This document shows, in pieces, positions 22,511-31,900 of a stretch of DNA of 42,056 bases. Under the pieces are notes generated by a model. That model made no database searches and was not told the DNA's origin. It was given only the letters and a program-made list of their open reading frames with translations. A program made the position numbers and the translations under genes. Source of the DNA: Deltaproteobacteria bacterium (GTDB taxonomy: Bacteria; Myxococcota_A; UBA796; UBA9615); the NCBI GenBank assembly GCA_023954745.1, contig JAGSHC010000023.1, forward strand, positions 1 to 42,056, in the 5' to 3' direction. Position 1 is the first letter of the stretch, and every line of letters begins with the position of its first letter.

Positions 22511-25500
22511 TCAAGGGGCGTCGGGAACACCCTCCCACCGCGAGCGGACCCGCGAGACGAGCTCCTCACGCTCGGCATCGACCACCGACAAGTCCCACAG
22601 CTTCAGGGTCCGGTCCCAGCTCCCGGTGGCGAGACGCTCTCCATCTGGGGACGGCGCCATCCCCGAAACACGCCGGGAGTGAGCGGCAATCTGCAGTCGC
22701 AGGATCGCGTCCGGCATGGAGTACACCTCCACGGTGCCGTCACTCGTGCCGAGGAACAGCCGCTGCCCCTGGGAGTCGAGCCGAATGTTGCCCGCGCGAG
22801 GGCGGGGAATCAGCAGGCGGGCGGAGGCGTCCGGCTCCCTCGCCCCCCGAACCATGACTCCTTCCCGGCTCGTGTAGTAGAGCGTCTCGCCATCGTTGGT
22901 CACCACCACCGACCGCACCCCGCTCGGGCTCGGGAGGGCTTCGAAGCGCGGCGGGGCCCCGTCGATGGCGAGATACAGGTCTCCGAGCCGCCCCAAGACC
23001 GCGGCGTGGGTGCCGTCGCCGGACACCTCCGCGGAGAGTGGCTGCCACCCCGGAATGGCCCCCCCCGGGATCTCCTCGCCGTCAGGGCCCATCAGGTAGG
23101 GGCTCACCAATCCAACCTCGAAGGAGAAGCGGTGTCCGCTCGCCAGCAGGTAGATCGTGTTTGCGCTCGGGAGGACCCGCGACGCCTTCCCCTTCTCCAC
23201 TCGCAGAAGGCCTACTCCACGTCCGGCCAGGAGCAGCGCGCCGTCGGGAGTCCACGCGACGGATCGGAGTTCGGGCGGAGGATTGACGGAGAGATCCGGG
23301 GCAAGGTCCGCGAGATTCAGCCGCGTGGAGAGCGCGCCGTCGTCCGAGAGCACCAGCAGGGCCTCGGCCACTGCGGCGATGCCCTCGGCCCCCCATGCGA
23401 CGTCAAACAGCCCGTTTGGCAGGGTGCGGCGCGCCCAGCGTGTGGGGGCGGGCACCTCCCAACGCTCGAGTCGCCCGGTACGTCCCACCAAGAGGGTGCC
23501 ATCGGGCATGAAGCCAAGGCGTCGGACTTCGCCCGGGAGCCGATAGCGAAGGTCCGGATGCTCTCGAGGGATGACCCAACCCCGGCCTGTGGTGTCCATG
23601 GCAGCGAGCAGGGCTCCATCGTCCGAGATCGTGACCTGGCGGATCATTCGCTCGCTGAGCTCGATGCTGACGACGCGCCGCCCCTCCTGGAGATCGGAGA
23701 GCACGAGGTCTCCCTCCACTCCCCCCGTGAGCAGCCAACGCCCCGCGGGGTCCGCGACCCCCGTCCACGCGATGGAGTCTCGTTCCAGGGGCGGGAGCAC
23801 CTGCGTCTCGGTCCCATCGACGGCTCGCCGCACCGTGCGACCGCCGCTGCAGATGATCACGTACTCGCCCTCTCGGACGAGCTCCCCGGCCCACTCGAGG
23901 CCGCCCCCCCCACAAGGCACGATGTTCTCGACCTCTCTTCCCGCGAGCGCCGTCGCGGTGAAGAAGCGCTGGTCACGTCCGTTCTGGAGCGAGACGTGTC
24001 GCCTGGGGAACCGGGAGAATCCACGGCGACCGGATACGGAGACCCGCGTGCCGTCGAGACGGTCGCTGGCACCGGTGCGAGCATCCAACATCAACCAGCG
24101 GTGGGAGCCCTCGTTGTAGGCGAGGACCTTGCTGCCGTCGGGGTCCAGGGAGTGGAGCGACGTCGCCACGGGGAGCCGCCAGCGCTCGGTGCCGTCGAAG
24201 TCGTGAGCCAACAGCTGATCGCGCCCCACACACAGAACGAACTCGCCCGTCACGCTGAGGAGGCTGCGCTGGCAGACGGGGGTAGGGACCGAGGTGAGGA
24301 GCCTCGGGGTCGCGTCCAGACCATGGGCAGCGAGGACGCCCCGCGCTCCGGGGTGTTCCCCCCGCTCCAGAGCATCCGCCGCGAGGGACTCTGCGAGGGT
24401 TCGGTTTCCATCGGCCGACGCCTGCCGGGCCTGGAGCACCAGGGCGTCCTGCACGATCCGCTCGTCGACCCCGCCCGGGACCGGGTCGTGCGACCCGAAC
24501 CAGTCCCCCGCTCCTGCTCCCACCACCAACGCCGCCAACAAGGCAGCACCCCGTGGCCAGAGCCGCGTGGGCGTCGCCTTCCCCGGCATCTCCCGGCGCC
24601 CCTCGAACCACCCTTCGAGGGCAAGGGCCATCTCCCCTGCGTCGGCGTACCGATCCGCGGGGTCGCGGGCCAGGGCTCGGTCCACGATCGTGACGAGTCC
24701 TGGGTCGACCTCCGGGACGAGGACCGAGAGCGACGTGCGAGAGCCGCTGAGGATCTGCGCGATCATCTCGCGCTGGCTGGGTCCTCGGAACGGGCGCTGC
24801 CCGGCGAGGATCTCGTACAGCACCGCGCCCAGGGCCCAGACATCGAGGCCCGGACCCACCTCTTCGCCGCTCGCCTGCTCGGGGCTCATGTAGGCCGGCG
24901 TCCCCAGGACAGCCCCCAAGCGGGTCTTGAAGTCCTTGCTGACCACCGCATCCCACTCGTCCTCATCGAGAGTCCGCGCGAGGCCCCAATCCATGACCTG
25001 AGTCTCGCCCCAAGGGCCGACGAGGATGTTGTCGGGCTTGATGTCGCGGTGCACCACGTTGGCTGCATGGGCGAACGCGATGGCTTCCACCGCCGCGAGG
25101 AACCCCCGCAGGAGGTGTTCGCGCTCCTCGTAGGACGAGCGCGCCTCGATCGCCTCGCCGAGGGACTGCCCCCGCACGAGCCGCATCACGTAGTAGGGGC
25201 GCCCGTCGGCGTCCTCGCCCAGATCGTAGACGGGCACGACTCCGGGGTGATCCAGGGCCGCCGTGATCCGCGCTTCGCGCCGTAGCCGCTGCGCCTCGGG
25301 GCCATCGGGGGCTCCCAGGGCCTCCTTCACCGCCACTTCACGACGCAGCACGCGGTCGTCTGCGGAGACGACGCGCCCCATGCCGCCCTCACCCAGGAGG
25401 GCCCGTTCGCGGTAGCGAGGGTCCTCGGTCACCGGCGCCCAAGCGCCGCTCGAGCCGTACCATTCGCCGCTCGGCAGCTGGCCCGGGCGCGCACCTCGAT

Positions 25501-25519
25501 CGTCTTCCTCGTCCGCCAC
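22511..25519 (-). CDS. Hanks-type Ser/Thr kinase with extracytoplasmic beta-propeller sensor
   Basis: A 1002-residue membrane kinase. Kinase domain ~35-300: G43-E-G-G-M-G loop, VAVK with Lys65, catalytic H157-R-D159 in HRDIKPDN, D177-W-G in place of DFG (common in bacterial kinases), and GTPAYMSPEQ in the activation/APE region. A single transmembrane helix follows (GAALLAALVVGAGAGDWF, about residue 330). The outer ~650 residues look like a repeated propeller with blades such as SVAWTPDGALLLAGRG, ending in a true WD40 unit (VSGMAPSPDGERLATGSWDR, then TLKLWDL). GTG start, weak AGG ribosome-binding site. It is the first gene of a kinase-FHA-SGNH operon, divergent from ubiB with 64 nt between. 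Confidence 0.92.
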   Translation of the reverse strand: MADEEDDRGARPGQLPSGEWYGSSGAWAPVTEDPRYRERALLGEGGMGRVVSADDRVLRREVAVKEALGAPDGPEAQRLRREARITAALDHPGVVPVYDLGEDADGRPYYVMRLVRGQSLGEAIEARSSYEEREHLLRGFLAAVEAIAFAHAANVVHRDIKPDNILVGPWGETQVMDWGLARTLDEDEWDAVVSKDFKTRLGAVLGTPAYMSPEQASGEEVGPGLDVWALGAVLYEILAGQRPFRGPSQREMIAQILSGSRTSLSVLVPEVDPGLVTIVDRALARDPADRYADAGEMALALEGWFEGRREMPGKATPTRLWPRGAALLAALVVGAGAGDWFGSHDPVPGGVDERIVQDALVLQARQASADGNRTLAESLAADALERGEHPGARGVLAAHGLDATPRLLTSVPTPVCQRSLLSVTGEFVLCVGRDQLLAHDFDGTERWRLPVATSLHSLDPDGSKVLAYNEGSHRWLMLDARTGASDRLDGTRVSVSGRRGFSRFPRRHVSLQNGRDQRFFTATALAGREVENIVPCGGGGLEWAGELVREGEYVIICSGGRTVRRAVDGTETQVLPPLERDSIAWTGVADPAGRWLLTGGVEGDLVLSDLQEGRRVVSIELSERMIRQVTISDDGALLAAMDTTGRGWVIPREHPDLRYRLPGEVRRLGFMPDGTLLVGRTGRLERWEVPAPTRWARRTLPNGLFDVAWGAEGIAAVAEALLVLSDDGALSTRLNLADLAPDLSVNPPPELRSVAWTPDGALLLAGRGVGLLRVEKGKASRVLPSANTIYLLASGHRFSFEVGLVSPYLMGPDGEEIPGGAIPGWQPLSAEVSGDGTHAAVLGRLGDLYLAIDGAPPRFEALPSPSGVRSVVVTNDGETLYYTSREGVMVRGAREPDASARLLIPRPRAGNIRLDSQGQRLFLGTSDGTVEVYSMPDAILRLQIAAHSRRVSGMAPSPDGERLATGSWDRTLKLWDLSVVDAEREELVSRVRSRWEGVPDAP

Positions 25520-25571
25520 CGCGACCTGTCGCTCCGTCCCCGGGCGGAGTCTACCCCCGCTGCGGATCGAC

Positions 25572-25577
25572 TACCCT
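25572..25577 (+). promoter_or_regulatory. Putative -10 box of ubiB (leaderless spacing)
   Basis: TACCCT is followed by exactly 6 nt (GCGGCC) and the GTG start. The hexamer and spacing are identical to those of rseP. No convincing -35 is seen (GTCTAC at 17 nt). There is no Shine-Dalgarno before the GTG. Confidence 0.45.
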
Positions 25578-25583
25578 GCGGCC

Positions 25584-27266
25584 GTGCCCATCGTCCGCAC
25601 CGCCGCCCGCACTGCCCTGGGAGCCCGACAGGTCGTCAAGGACCTCGGACGCCTCCAGGAGATCGCGCAGATCCTCGCTGGCCACGGCTTTGGTTGGGTC
25701 GTCGCCAACATCGAGGTTCCCGGCGTGGGGCTGCTCCGACGGTTCACCGGCGAGGAAGGCCGCACGGAGACGACCCCCGCGCGCGTGACGAACGTGATCA
25801 AGGCTCTCGGGCCGACGTTCGTGAAGCTCGGCCAGGTGCTGAGCACCCGCAGCGACCTGATCCCCCGGGAGTACGCCCTCGCCCTCCAGGAGCTCCAGGA
25901 CCAGGCCGGGCCGGTGCCCTACGAGGACATCGAGGCGGCCATCGAGGCCGCTCTGGGAGGCAAGCCCGACGACATCTTCGCCAGCTTTGACCGGGAGCCT
26001 CTCGCCGCTGCCTCCATCGCGCAGGTGCACCGCGCCCAGATGAAGACCGGCGAGGAGGTCGTCCTCAAGGTCCAGCGCCCCAATGTGCGCCAGCGGATCG
26101 AGACCGACATGTCGATCCTGGGCTTCCTCGCGCGGCAAGCCGAGGCACAGGCCCCCGAGGTCAAGGCGGCGAACCTCTCGGGCATCCTCAAGGAGCTGAA
26201 CAAGACCATCGCTCGCAGCACCGACTTTCGATACGAAGCGGACAACATCCACCTCTTCGCGCGGAACTTCGAGGGCAACCCCGACGTCGTGATCCCCAAG
26301 GTCTTCGAGCCGTTCAGCAAGGCGACCGTGATCACCATGGACTTCCTGGACGGCGTGCGACTCTCGGACGCCCGCGAGGCGGGCTGCGACATGGCGCTCG
26401 TCGGTCAGCGATTCCTGGGCTCGGCGTTCCAGATGCTGCTCCACGACGGCGTCTTCCACGCCGACCTGCATCACGGCAACGCGATGGTCCTGCCGGGCAA
26501 TCGCCTGGGGCTCATCGACTTCGGGGAGATCGGCCGTCTCACGGACGAGATGCGGGAGAACATCACCACGCTGTTCTTCGCCATCAACCGCCGGGACTTC
26601 CGCACCATCGCCCGCATCCTGTGGGAGATCGCCGTCCGCCCTGGCCACGTCGACTACTCCGGCTGGGAAGCGGACGTGCAGGAGGTCGTGGAGGAGGAGT
26701 TGGCAGGCAAGGCCATGGGCAACATCGCCGTGGACCAGCTCATCGGCCGCCTGATGGAAGGCGCGATGCGCCACGGCGTGCAGGTCCCAGCGAGCTACAC
26801 CGTCTACTTCAAGGCCCTGATCACGGCCCAGGGCGTCGCCCACGAGCTCATCCCCGAGGTCGATCCACTGGAAGAGATGATGCCGTACGTGCAGGAGATG
26901 GCTCGCCGGCTGTACTCGCGGGAGCGGCTCCAGGAGGAGCTCTTCTACTACATCACGAGCTTCCGCTACTCAGCGAAGCGCCTGCCCCTCGTGCTCAGCC
27001 AGCTGCTGCAGGACGTCCAGGACGGGCGCCTCCGCATGCGCTCGATCATCGAGACGAGCGACCAGGAGCGGGCAGAGCGCGAACGCCAGATCAACCGGCT
27101 CGTCCAAGCGGTGCTGGTCTGCGGGCTGCTCATCGCCAGCAGCCTCGGTCTGCACGCGACCGGCGTCCCGATGCTCCTCGGAATGCCGGCGCCGGCGACG
27201 GTCGGCTACTTGCTGGCCTTTGGCCTCGGTGGCCTGGTCAGCTGGCGAGTCTTCCGCAGCGGCTGA
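25584..27266 (+). CDS. ubiB: ABC1/UbiB family atypical kinase/ATPase
   Basis: A 560-residue membrane-bound atypical kinase. Family marks in order: GPTFVKLGQVLSTRSDLIP (K-x-G-Q), LAAASIAQVH (Ala-rich loop replacing the Gly loop), VVLKVQRP (ATP Lys), FHADLHHGNAM (catalytic loop) and LIDFGEIG (metal-binding DFG). Two hydrophobic helices end the protein (VLVCGLLIASSLGLH and VGYLLAFGLGGLVSW). UbiB helps ubiquinone or related isoprenoid-lipid synthesis, likely by extracting lipid precursors from the membrane; its substrate is not settled. The window also holds coq4, although far away. The GTG start appears leaderless. Its 3' end overlaps the convergent gene by 61 nt. No other quinone-synthesis gene is adjacent. 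Confidence 0.93.
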   Translation: MPIVRTAARTALGARQVVKDLGRLQEIAQILAGHGFGWVVANIEVPGVGLLRRFTGEEGRTETTPARVTNVIKALGPTFVKLGQVLSTRSDLIPREYALALQELQDQAGPVPYEDIEAAIEAALGGKPDDIFASFDREPLAAASIAQVHRAQMKTGEEVVLKVQRPNVRQRIETDMSILGFLARQAEAQAPEVKAANLSGILKELNKTIARSTDFRYEADNIHLFARNFEGNPDVVIPKVFEPFSKATVITMDFLDGVRLSDAREAGCDMALVGQRFLGSAFQMLLHDGVFHADLHHGNAMVLPGNRLGLIDFGEIGRLTDEMRENITTLFFAINRRDFRTIARILWEIAVRPGHVDYSGWEADVQEVVEEELAGKAMGNIAVDQLIGRLMEGAMRHGVQVPASYTVYFKALITAQGVAHELIPEVDPLEEMMPYVQEMARRLYSRERLQEELFYYITSFRYSAKRLPLVLSQLLQDVQDGRLRMRSIIETSDQERAERERQINRLVQAVLVCGLLIASSLGLHATGVPMLLGMPAPATVGYLLAFGLGGLVSWRVFRSG

Positions 27267-28699
27267 AGGGTCAGCGTGCTCTGGAGTAGCGCCGCGAGGC
27301 TGTCGAAGGCCTGCGTCGACTGGCTGGTCTTGACGTTGGGCGCCGCGAGCCAACGCACCACGAGGCTGCACACCTCATAGGCCAGCGTGGGATCCGCCTC
27401 GAGACGCGAGATGAACTCTTCGCGAGGCAGCGTGTAGACCATCGCCCCCGAGCCGCCGACCACGACGCTGATCTCGTGCCGCTCGGGCTGGGGCCCCCGA
27501 CGAAGGGTGCCCTCGTCTGCGCCGCGCACCCCGGTCCCCGGCGGAGTCCCGTTGCGCCCCCGCCCCTTGCTGCCGGAGACCATGGGGTCATCCAGCGGAA
27601 GGAGAGCGCTCCAGAAGCCCGTCAACTGGAGTCGGTGCCCTCCGGGAGGGAGCAGCGCTCCGTCCGCTCGCAGGCTGGCCTCGAGCTGGGCCAGCTCCTC
27701 GTGCATCTCCTCGGTCGTCGAGAGGAGCGAGAGCTCCACGGGGCCCCGCGCCCGGAGGAGCTCACCCCACTCCACGAGGTAGACCGCGTCAGCGAATCCA
27801 CCGTACTGGTACAGCGGAGCGCCCGGCTCTCGCCAGCTGGGGCGGAGCCCTTCGGTCAGCTGACGGAATGCCCGCTCGGGCAAGCCGCGGTGGGCAGTCC
27901 CGGACGCCTTGCCGGGGGTGAGCCCGTAGACCACGGTCCCCACCGGTCGGGCTCGATGCTGAAGGACGAGCTCCCGCACCAGGCTGAGGCTCAGGTGTGC
28001 ATCCCGAGCCAGCTCCTCGTGGAACCGGCCCGCGTCGATCTCGCCGAGCGACACGGTCCCCTTCAGCCGAGCACGGAAGCGCGCAGTCCCCCCCGTGAGA
28101 GCAGCGACGGCGCCGATGACCTCGCCCGCCCGTGCCGTCCAGAGCGGGGTGTCTCCCCCGTCCAGGGGCAGGAGCTCCACCCGCCCGGCGGCGACGTAGA
28201 TCACCCGCTCCCGGTCCGTCTCGAAGACCTCCAGTTCCTCGTCGACGACATCGAAGGCGCTCTGCAGCGTCTGGTAGCGATGGTGCGTCCACGCGGCGTC
28301 GTCGGGGGGCACGGTGGCGGGCCCGGGGTCCGTGTCCTGGATGGTCTGGGTGGGCATGCCCCAGTCGTCTGCCAGGCGCTCCTCTCGTCCTCCATCGGCC
28401 AGCAGACGGGCGTGGCGCAGGAAGGGACTCCCCACCACGGGCGCACGCACGCTCTGCTTCACGAGCGCCCGCATGGCGTCCCGGGCGAGCTCCCGTCGCG
28501 CCAGGCGCCGGTGCAGGTTCGGCCCCCCCAGCTCCTGGATCATCTCCAGGTGGCGAAACCAGCCGCGCAGGGCGATCGCGTCCTCGCGGCGACCTTCCGT
28601 CCAGAGAACCTGGAGGGCCGCATCCCGAAGGTGCTTGTAGATGAACGAGATCCGGGTGGGACCCTCGCCTCGGTCCGGGACCCCGGAAGGAATCGTCAT
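27206..28699 (-). CDS. Protein with cyclic-nucleotide-binding-like domains, frame-disrupted at its 5' end
   Basis: The conservative start is ATG at 28699 (497 residues), but coding character (GC-rich third positions) continues in this frame to about 28775, so the true start is uncertain. Residues about 1-140 are helical and unassigned (YKHLRDAALQVLWTEGRRED). Two segments resemble cyclic-nucleotide-binding/Crp folds: RVIYVAAGRVELLPLDGG, then AGEVIGAVAALTGG (about 165-255), and LYQYGGFADAVYLVEWGELL, then MVYTLPREEFISRLEAD (about 290-445). No DNA-binding helix follows, so it is not a Crp regulator. The 3' end overlaps ubiB by 61 nt on the opposite strand. Upstream is an out-of-frame kinase N-lobe (see next entry). 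Function unknown. Confidence 0.65.
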   Translation of the reverse strand: MTIPSGVPDRGEGPTRISFIYKHLRDAALQVLWTEGRREDAIALRGWFRHLEMIQELGGPNLHRRLARRELARDAMRALVKQSVRAPVVGSPFLRHARLLADGGREERLADDWGMPTQTIQDTDPGPATVPPDDAAWTHHRYQTLQSAFDVVDEELEVFETDRERVIYVAAGRVELLPLDGGDTPLWTARAGEVIGAVAALTGGTARFRARLKGTVSLGEIDAGRFHEELARDAHLSLSLVRELVLQHRARPVGTVVYGLTPGKASGTAHRGLPERAFRQLTEGLRPSWREPGAPLYQYGGFADAVYLVEWGELLRARGPVELSLLSTTEEMHEELAQLEASLRADGALLPPGGHRLQLTGFWSALLPLDDPMVSGSKGRGRNGTPPGTGVRGADEGTLRRGPQPERHEISVVVGGSGAMVYTLPREEFISRLEADPTLAYEVCSLVVRWLAAPNVKTSQSTQAFDSLAALLQSTLTLQPLRKTRQLTRPPRPKASK

Positions 28700-28916
28700 C
28701 ACCCGAACCAGAGTGGCCCTGCGACCCGCCAGCTTCCGAGCGAGGTCCGACGCCAGAGGCACCGCGAGCCATGTGGGACTTGACGGCCACCCGGTGGCCC
28801 GTCCGCAGGTCAACGACCTCGTGGACGACCCCCATCGAGCCTGCACCAAGCTCCCGCACCGCCTCGAAGCGGGGAGAGAGTGCGGTGTGTTCGGCTGCCG
28901 CACGGGTGGCTGCCAT
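28700..28916 (-). pseudogene. Kinase N-lobe fragment, out of frame with the downstream gene
   Basis: From ATG at 28916 the frame gives a protein-kinase N-lobe: FEAVRELGAGSMGVVHEVVD (Gly-rich loop) and RTGHRVAVK with the ATP lysine. Third-position GC is high to about 28775, then drops in this frame and becomes high in the +1 frame. No HRD, DFG or APE motif follows in any frame. The fragment may be a deletion scar of a kinase whose C-terminal sensor survives as the downstream gene, or a single gene with a sequencing or natural frameshift. GGGGGA lies before the ATG, so expression signals remain. Confident that the frame switches, unsure why. Confidence 0.6.
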
Positions 28917-28980
28917 CGTTCGGTCCCCCGGGCCCCACCCCGGAAATCCTCATCGGATGTCCCACCGGGATCGAGAACGC

Positions 28981-28995
28981 CAATCCAGGATTGGT
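28981..28995. terminator. Hairpin just after the stop of the 1139-residue gene
   Basis: CCAATC-CAG-GATTGG is a perfect 6-bp stem with a 3-nt loop, starting a few nt past the minus-strand TAG at 28999. There is no following T-run, so intrinsic termination would be weak. It may mark the mRNA 3' end of the M16 operon. Confidence 0.35.
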
Positions 28996-28998
28996 GCT

Positions 28999-31900
28999 CT
29001 AGAGCTTACCGAACGGAATCTTCTTCTTTCGCTCAGGAACGAAGCCTTCGAACACAGCTTTCATCAGGTCCATACCCGCCTTCTTTTCATCGCGGCTGGG
29101 GAACTTGATGGGGCTGGTGTGGACGAGGAGCCAGGCGTCCTCCTTGCCGGAGTAGCGGAAGAACTTGAGGTGGGGCTTGTGGTCGCCCTCGTAGCAAACC
29201 CAGAGCCACTCGGGCGCGCCCTTGGCGTAGGCCTGCTCGAACTGGCCGTAGAAGTTGCCCATCTTGTCGAGGGCAGGCTCGCCGTAGATACGGACCACGC
29301 CGACACCGTCGGCCTCCGCCCACATCATCACCTCTTCCTCTTCGTCCTCGAAGAAGACCGTCTCGGGCAGGTTGTCCCAGTCGAACTCGGCCACCGACTC
29401 GGGCTCCGGCTTCTTCTTCTTCTTCGGCGGGGGCTCGTCTTCCTCGTCGGCGGCGATGTCCTCGTCGTCCAGGTCGAGGTCCTCGTCGTCGAGCTCGAGG
29501 TCCTCGTCGTCTGCCTCGCGCTCGTCGGCCTCGGCCTTGCGCTTCTTGTCCTCGTCGGCCTTGCGCTGCTTGTCTTCCTCAGCGCGGCGGTCATCGTCGG
29601 CCTTGCGCTTCTTGTCGGCCTTGCGCTTGTCGTCGTCGCGGCGACGGCGCTCTTCCTCGGCCTGCTCGCGCTCTTCGTCTTCACGACGCTTCTCCGCCTC
29701 GGCGCGCTCGCGCTTCTGCTCTTCCTTGCGGCGCTTCGCTTCTTCGTCGCGCTGCCGCTCCTCTTCTTCGACCTCCGCCTCTTCGTCGATGGCGTCGAAG
29801 TCGAACTCGTCTTCGTCCTCGTAGCGGTCGGCGCGACGCACGACGTCGCGGTCGTCGTCGTCATCCTCGTTCTTTGCAGCGAGGGCGGCGACCTCGTCGT
29901 CCTCGTCCACGGCCACGCGCTGGCGGCGGCCACGGCGGCCTCCACCTTCGGGCTCGTTGTCCACGATCTCCTTCGCGAACACGCGCAGCGTGCCCTTCTG
30001 GGAGGACTTGACCCCGGAGGGGTGCGAGATCTGGACGGAGTAGGTGCCGTCTCCCGCCGGCAGGTCCTCGGGCACGTCGAGGTCGACTTCGAGCTCGTGG
30101 AAGCCGATGTTGCGGGTCATGTTGAACTGGTCGACCTTCTCGGTCCCGTCGACTGAGTACTTCACGTCCACCGTCAGAGCCACGTCGTCTTCGACGCTCC
30201 AGCCGCCCACCGCCATGTCCATGAGCAGCACCGCCTCCTCGCCGGGAAGCACGACGGAGGGGTCGAGCTCGATGCGCTTGAGATCCAGGGCGCTGCCCAG
30301 GTGCACGAACTCCTCACGCTCACCCCGCAGGGGCACGCCGTCGAGCTCGAGGCTCGTCAAGACCCGGTACGAACCGAGCTGCGCAGCGGAGGTGTAGCTG
30401 GAAGGCACCTTGAGCCAGGTCGTCGTCTCGTTTTCACCCACCGCGGGGGTCTTCGACGTGCTCTTGACGGCGAAGTCCTTGATGGGGTTGCCCGAGCGGT
30501 CGTAGGCCTGCGCCACCACCTGGATCTTGTGTCCTTCGGCCTTGCCTTCCACGTCGTACTTGACCTTGACCTGCACGCTCTTGCCGGCGCGCGTAGCCAG
30601 GTAGGGCTTGCCTTCGGTCCTGGCACCCACGGCAACATCCATCAGCCGGACGTCGATGGGTGCGTTGGCCTGGGCGATGCGCGCCTCTTCACGCTTGCGC
30701 TCGTCCTCGGCCTTGCGAGCCTCCTCACGCTTGCGCGCTGCCTCGGCCTGACGCTTCTCCTCGGCGCGAGCTCGGTCCGCTTCGGACTTCGCCGCCTCTT
30801 CCTTGCGGCGCTCCTCTTCGACCCGCTGGCGCTCCTTCTCGGAGAGGCCGGCGTTCTCGCGCTCAGCGAGCTTGTCGGCCTTCTCGGCCTCCGCCTCGGC
30901 GACGGCATCGCCCATCTCGAGCGCGCGCGTCTCGCCACCGAACAGCTCTCCGACCTCGACGGACGTGGCCTCGCCGGAGTAGCTGAGGGTGTAGACCGGG
31001 TCGAACCAGTCCATGTCGTCAGGGCGCAACGACCTCTCGAAGCGACGCCACCAAGAGACCAGATCGTCCTTGTATGCCATGACCTTGAAGGGTCGGTCGC
31101 TGTCGTCGTCCTCGTTCTCCACCGCCCGCAAGGGCCAGTGGTTCGGGTTCTTGGCCAGGCCTTCCACGGCGCGGGCATCGTTCCCGTTGAGCTCGCGCAC
31201 CCAGCGGCCCGCGGTCTTCTCGATGATGCGGCGCGAGATGGCCCGCTCACCGTTCTCGAGGGCCTCGCCCGAGACCCAGCGGTCGAGGTGGCCCAGGTAG
31301 AACTTGATGTCGCCTTCGCGGTCGAAGAAAGGAACCTCGCCCTTCTGTACGGCCGTGGCGAAGAACTCGGGAGACGTGCCCACGTAGAGGTGAGCGGCGT
31401 CGAAGTCGACCATCAGCGGCGTGTAGAAGTAGACGAAGCCGAACACCTCAGCGACCTCGTCGCCCCGCTCGGTCTCGGCGTTCACCGTGATCGTGGACAC
31501 GCCGTAGCGGGTGGGGTGCTTGATCTTCTTGGTCTCCCACTCCCAGTCCTCGACGTACTCGCCGCGCAGCTCCTTGAGCGCCTCGCCGCGCTCGATCTCC
31601 GCGGCGCGGGTGCGGTAGCGGGCGGACGTCAGCACATCCTTGACGTACTCACCGGACTCCTGGGGCCACGGAAGAGCACGGTCGGCAGCGATGTAGTCCC
31701 GGTCGACGAGCTTCTCGACGGAGCGGATGTTCTTCTCCATCTCGTCGCCTTCGTCGTCGACGGAGCGGCCCTTGTACTTGACCCAGGCGCCCTCGCCTCG
31801 ATCCGGCAGAGAGCTGAGCCTCGGCAAGCGCACGTCGCCGCCGGTCCAGTTGTCCGGACGGGACTTGAGACCCACGGACTCGATCTCGGGGTCGTCGTCG

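Noticed and set aside
22679-25285. 868-codon plus-strand frame opposite the kinase
   Set aside because: Antisense to kinase motifs that are intact on the minus strand; no features of its own.
27789-28775. Continuation of the kinase N-lobe frame to 27789 as a 375-residue protein
   Set aside because: After about 28775 third-position GC drops and the sequence becomes Gly/Arg/Pro-rich with no kinase motif, so only the first ~47 codons look coding.
29400-29790. Repetitive-looking tract, possible tandem repeat or CRISPR
   Set aside because: It encodes the K/R/E/D-rich helix of the large protein; the repeats are codon-level, irregular and without spacers.
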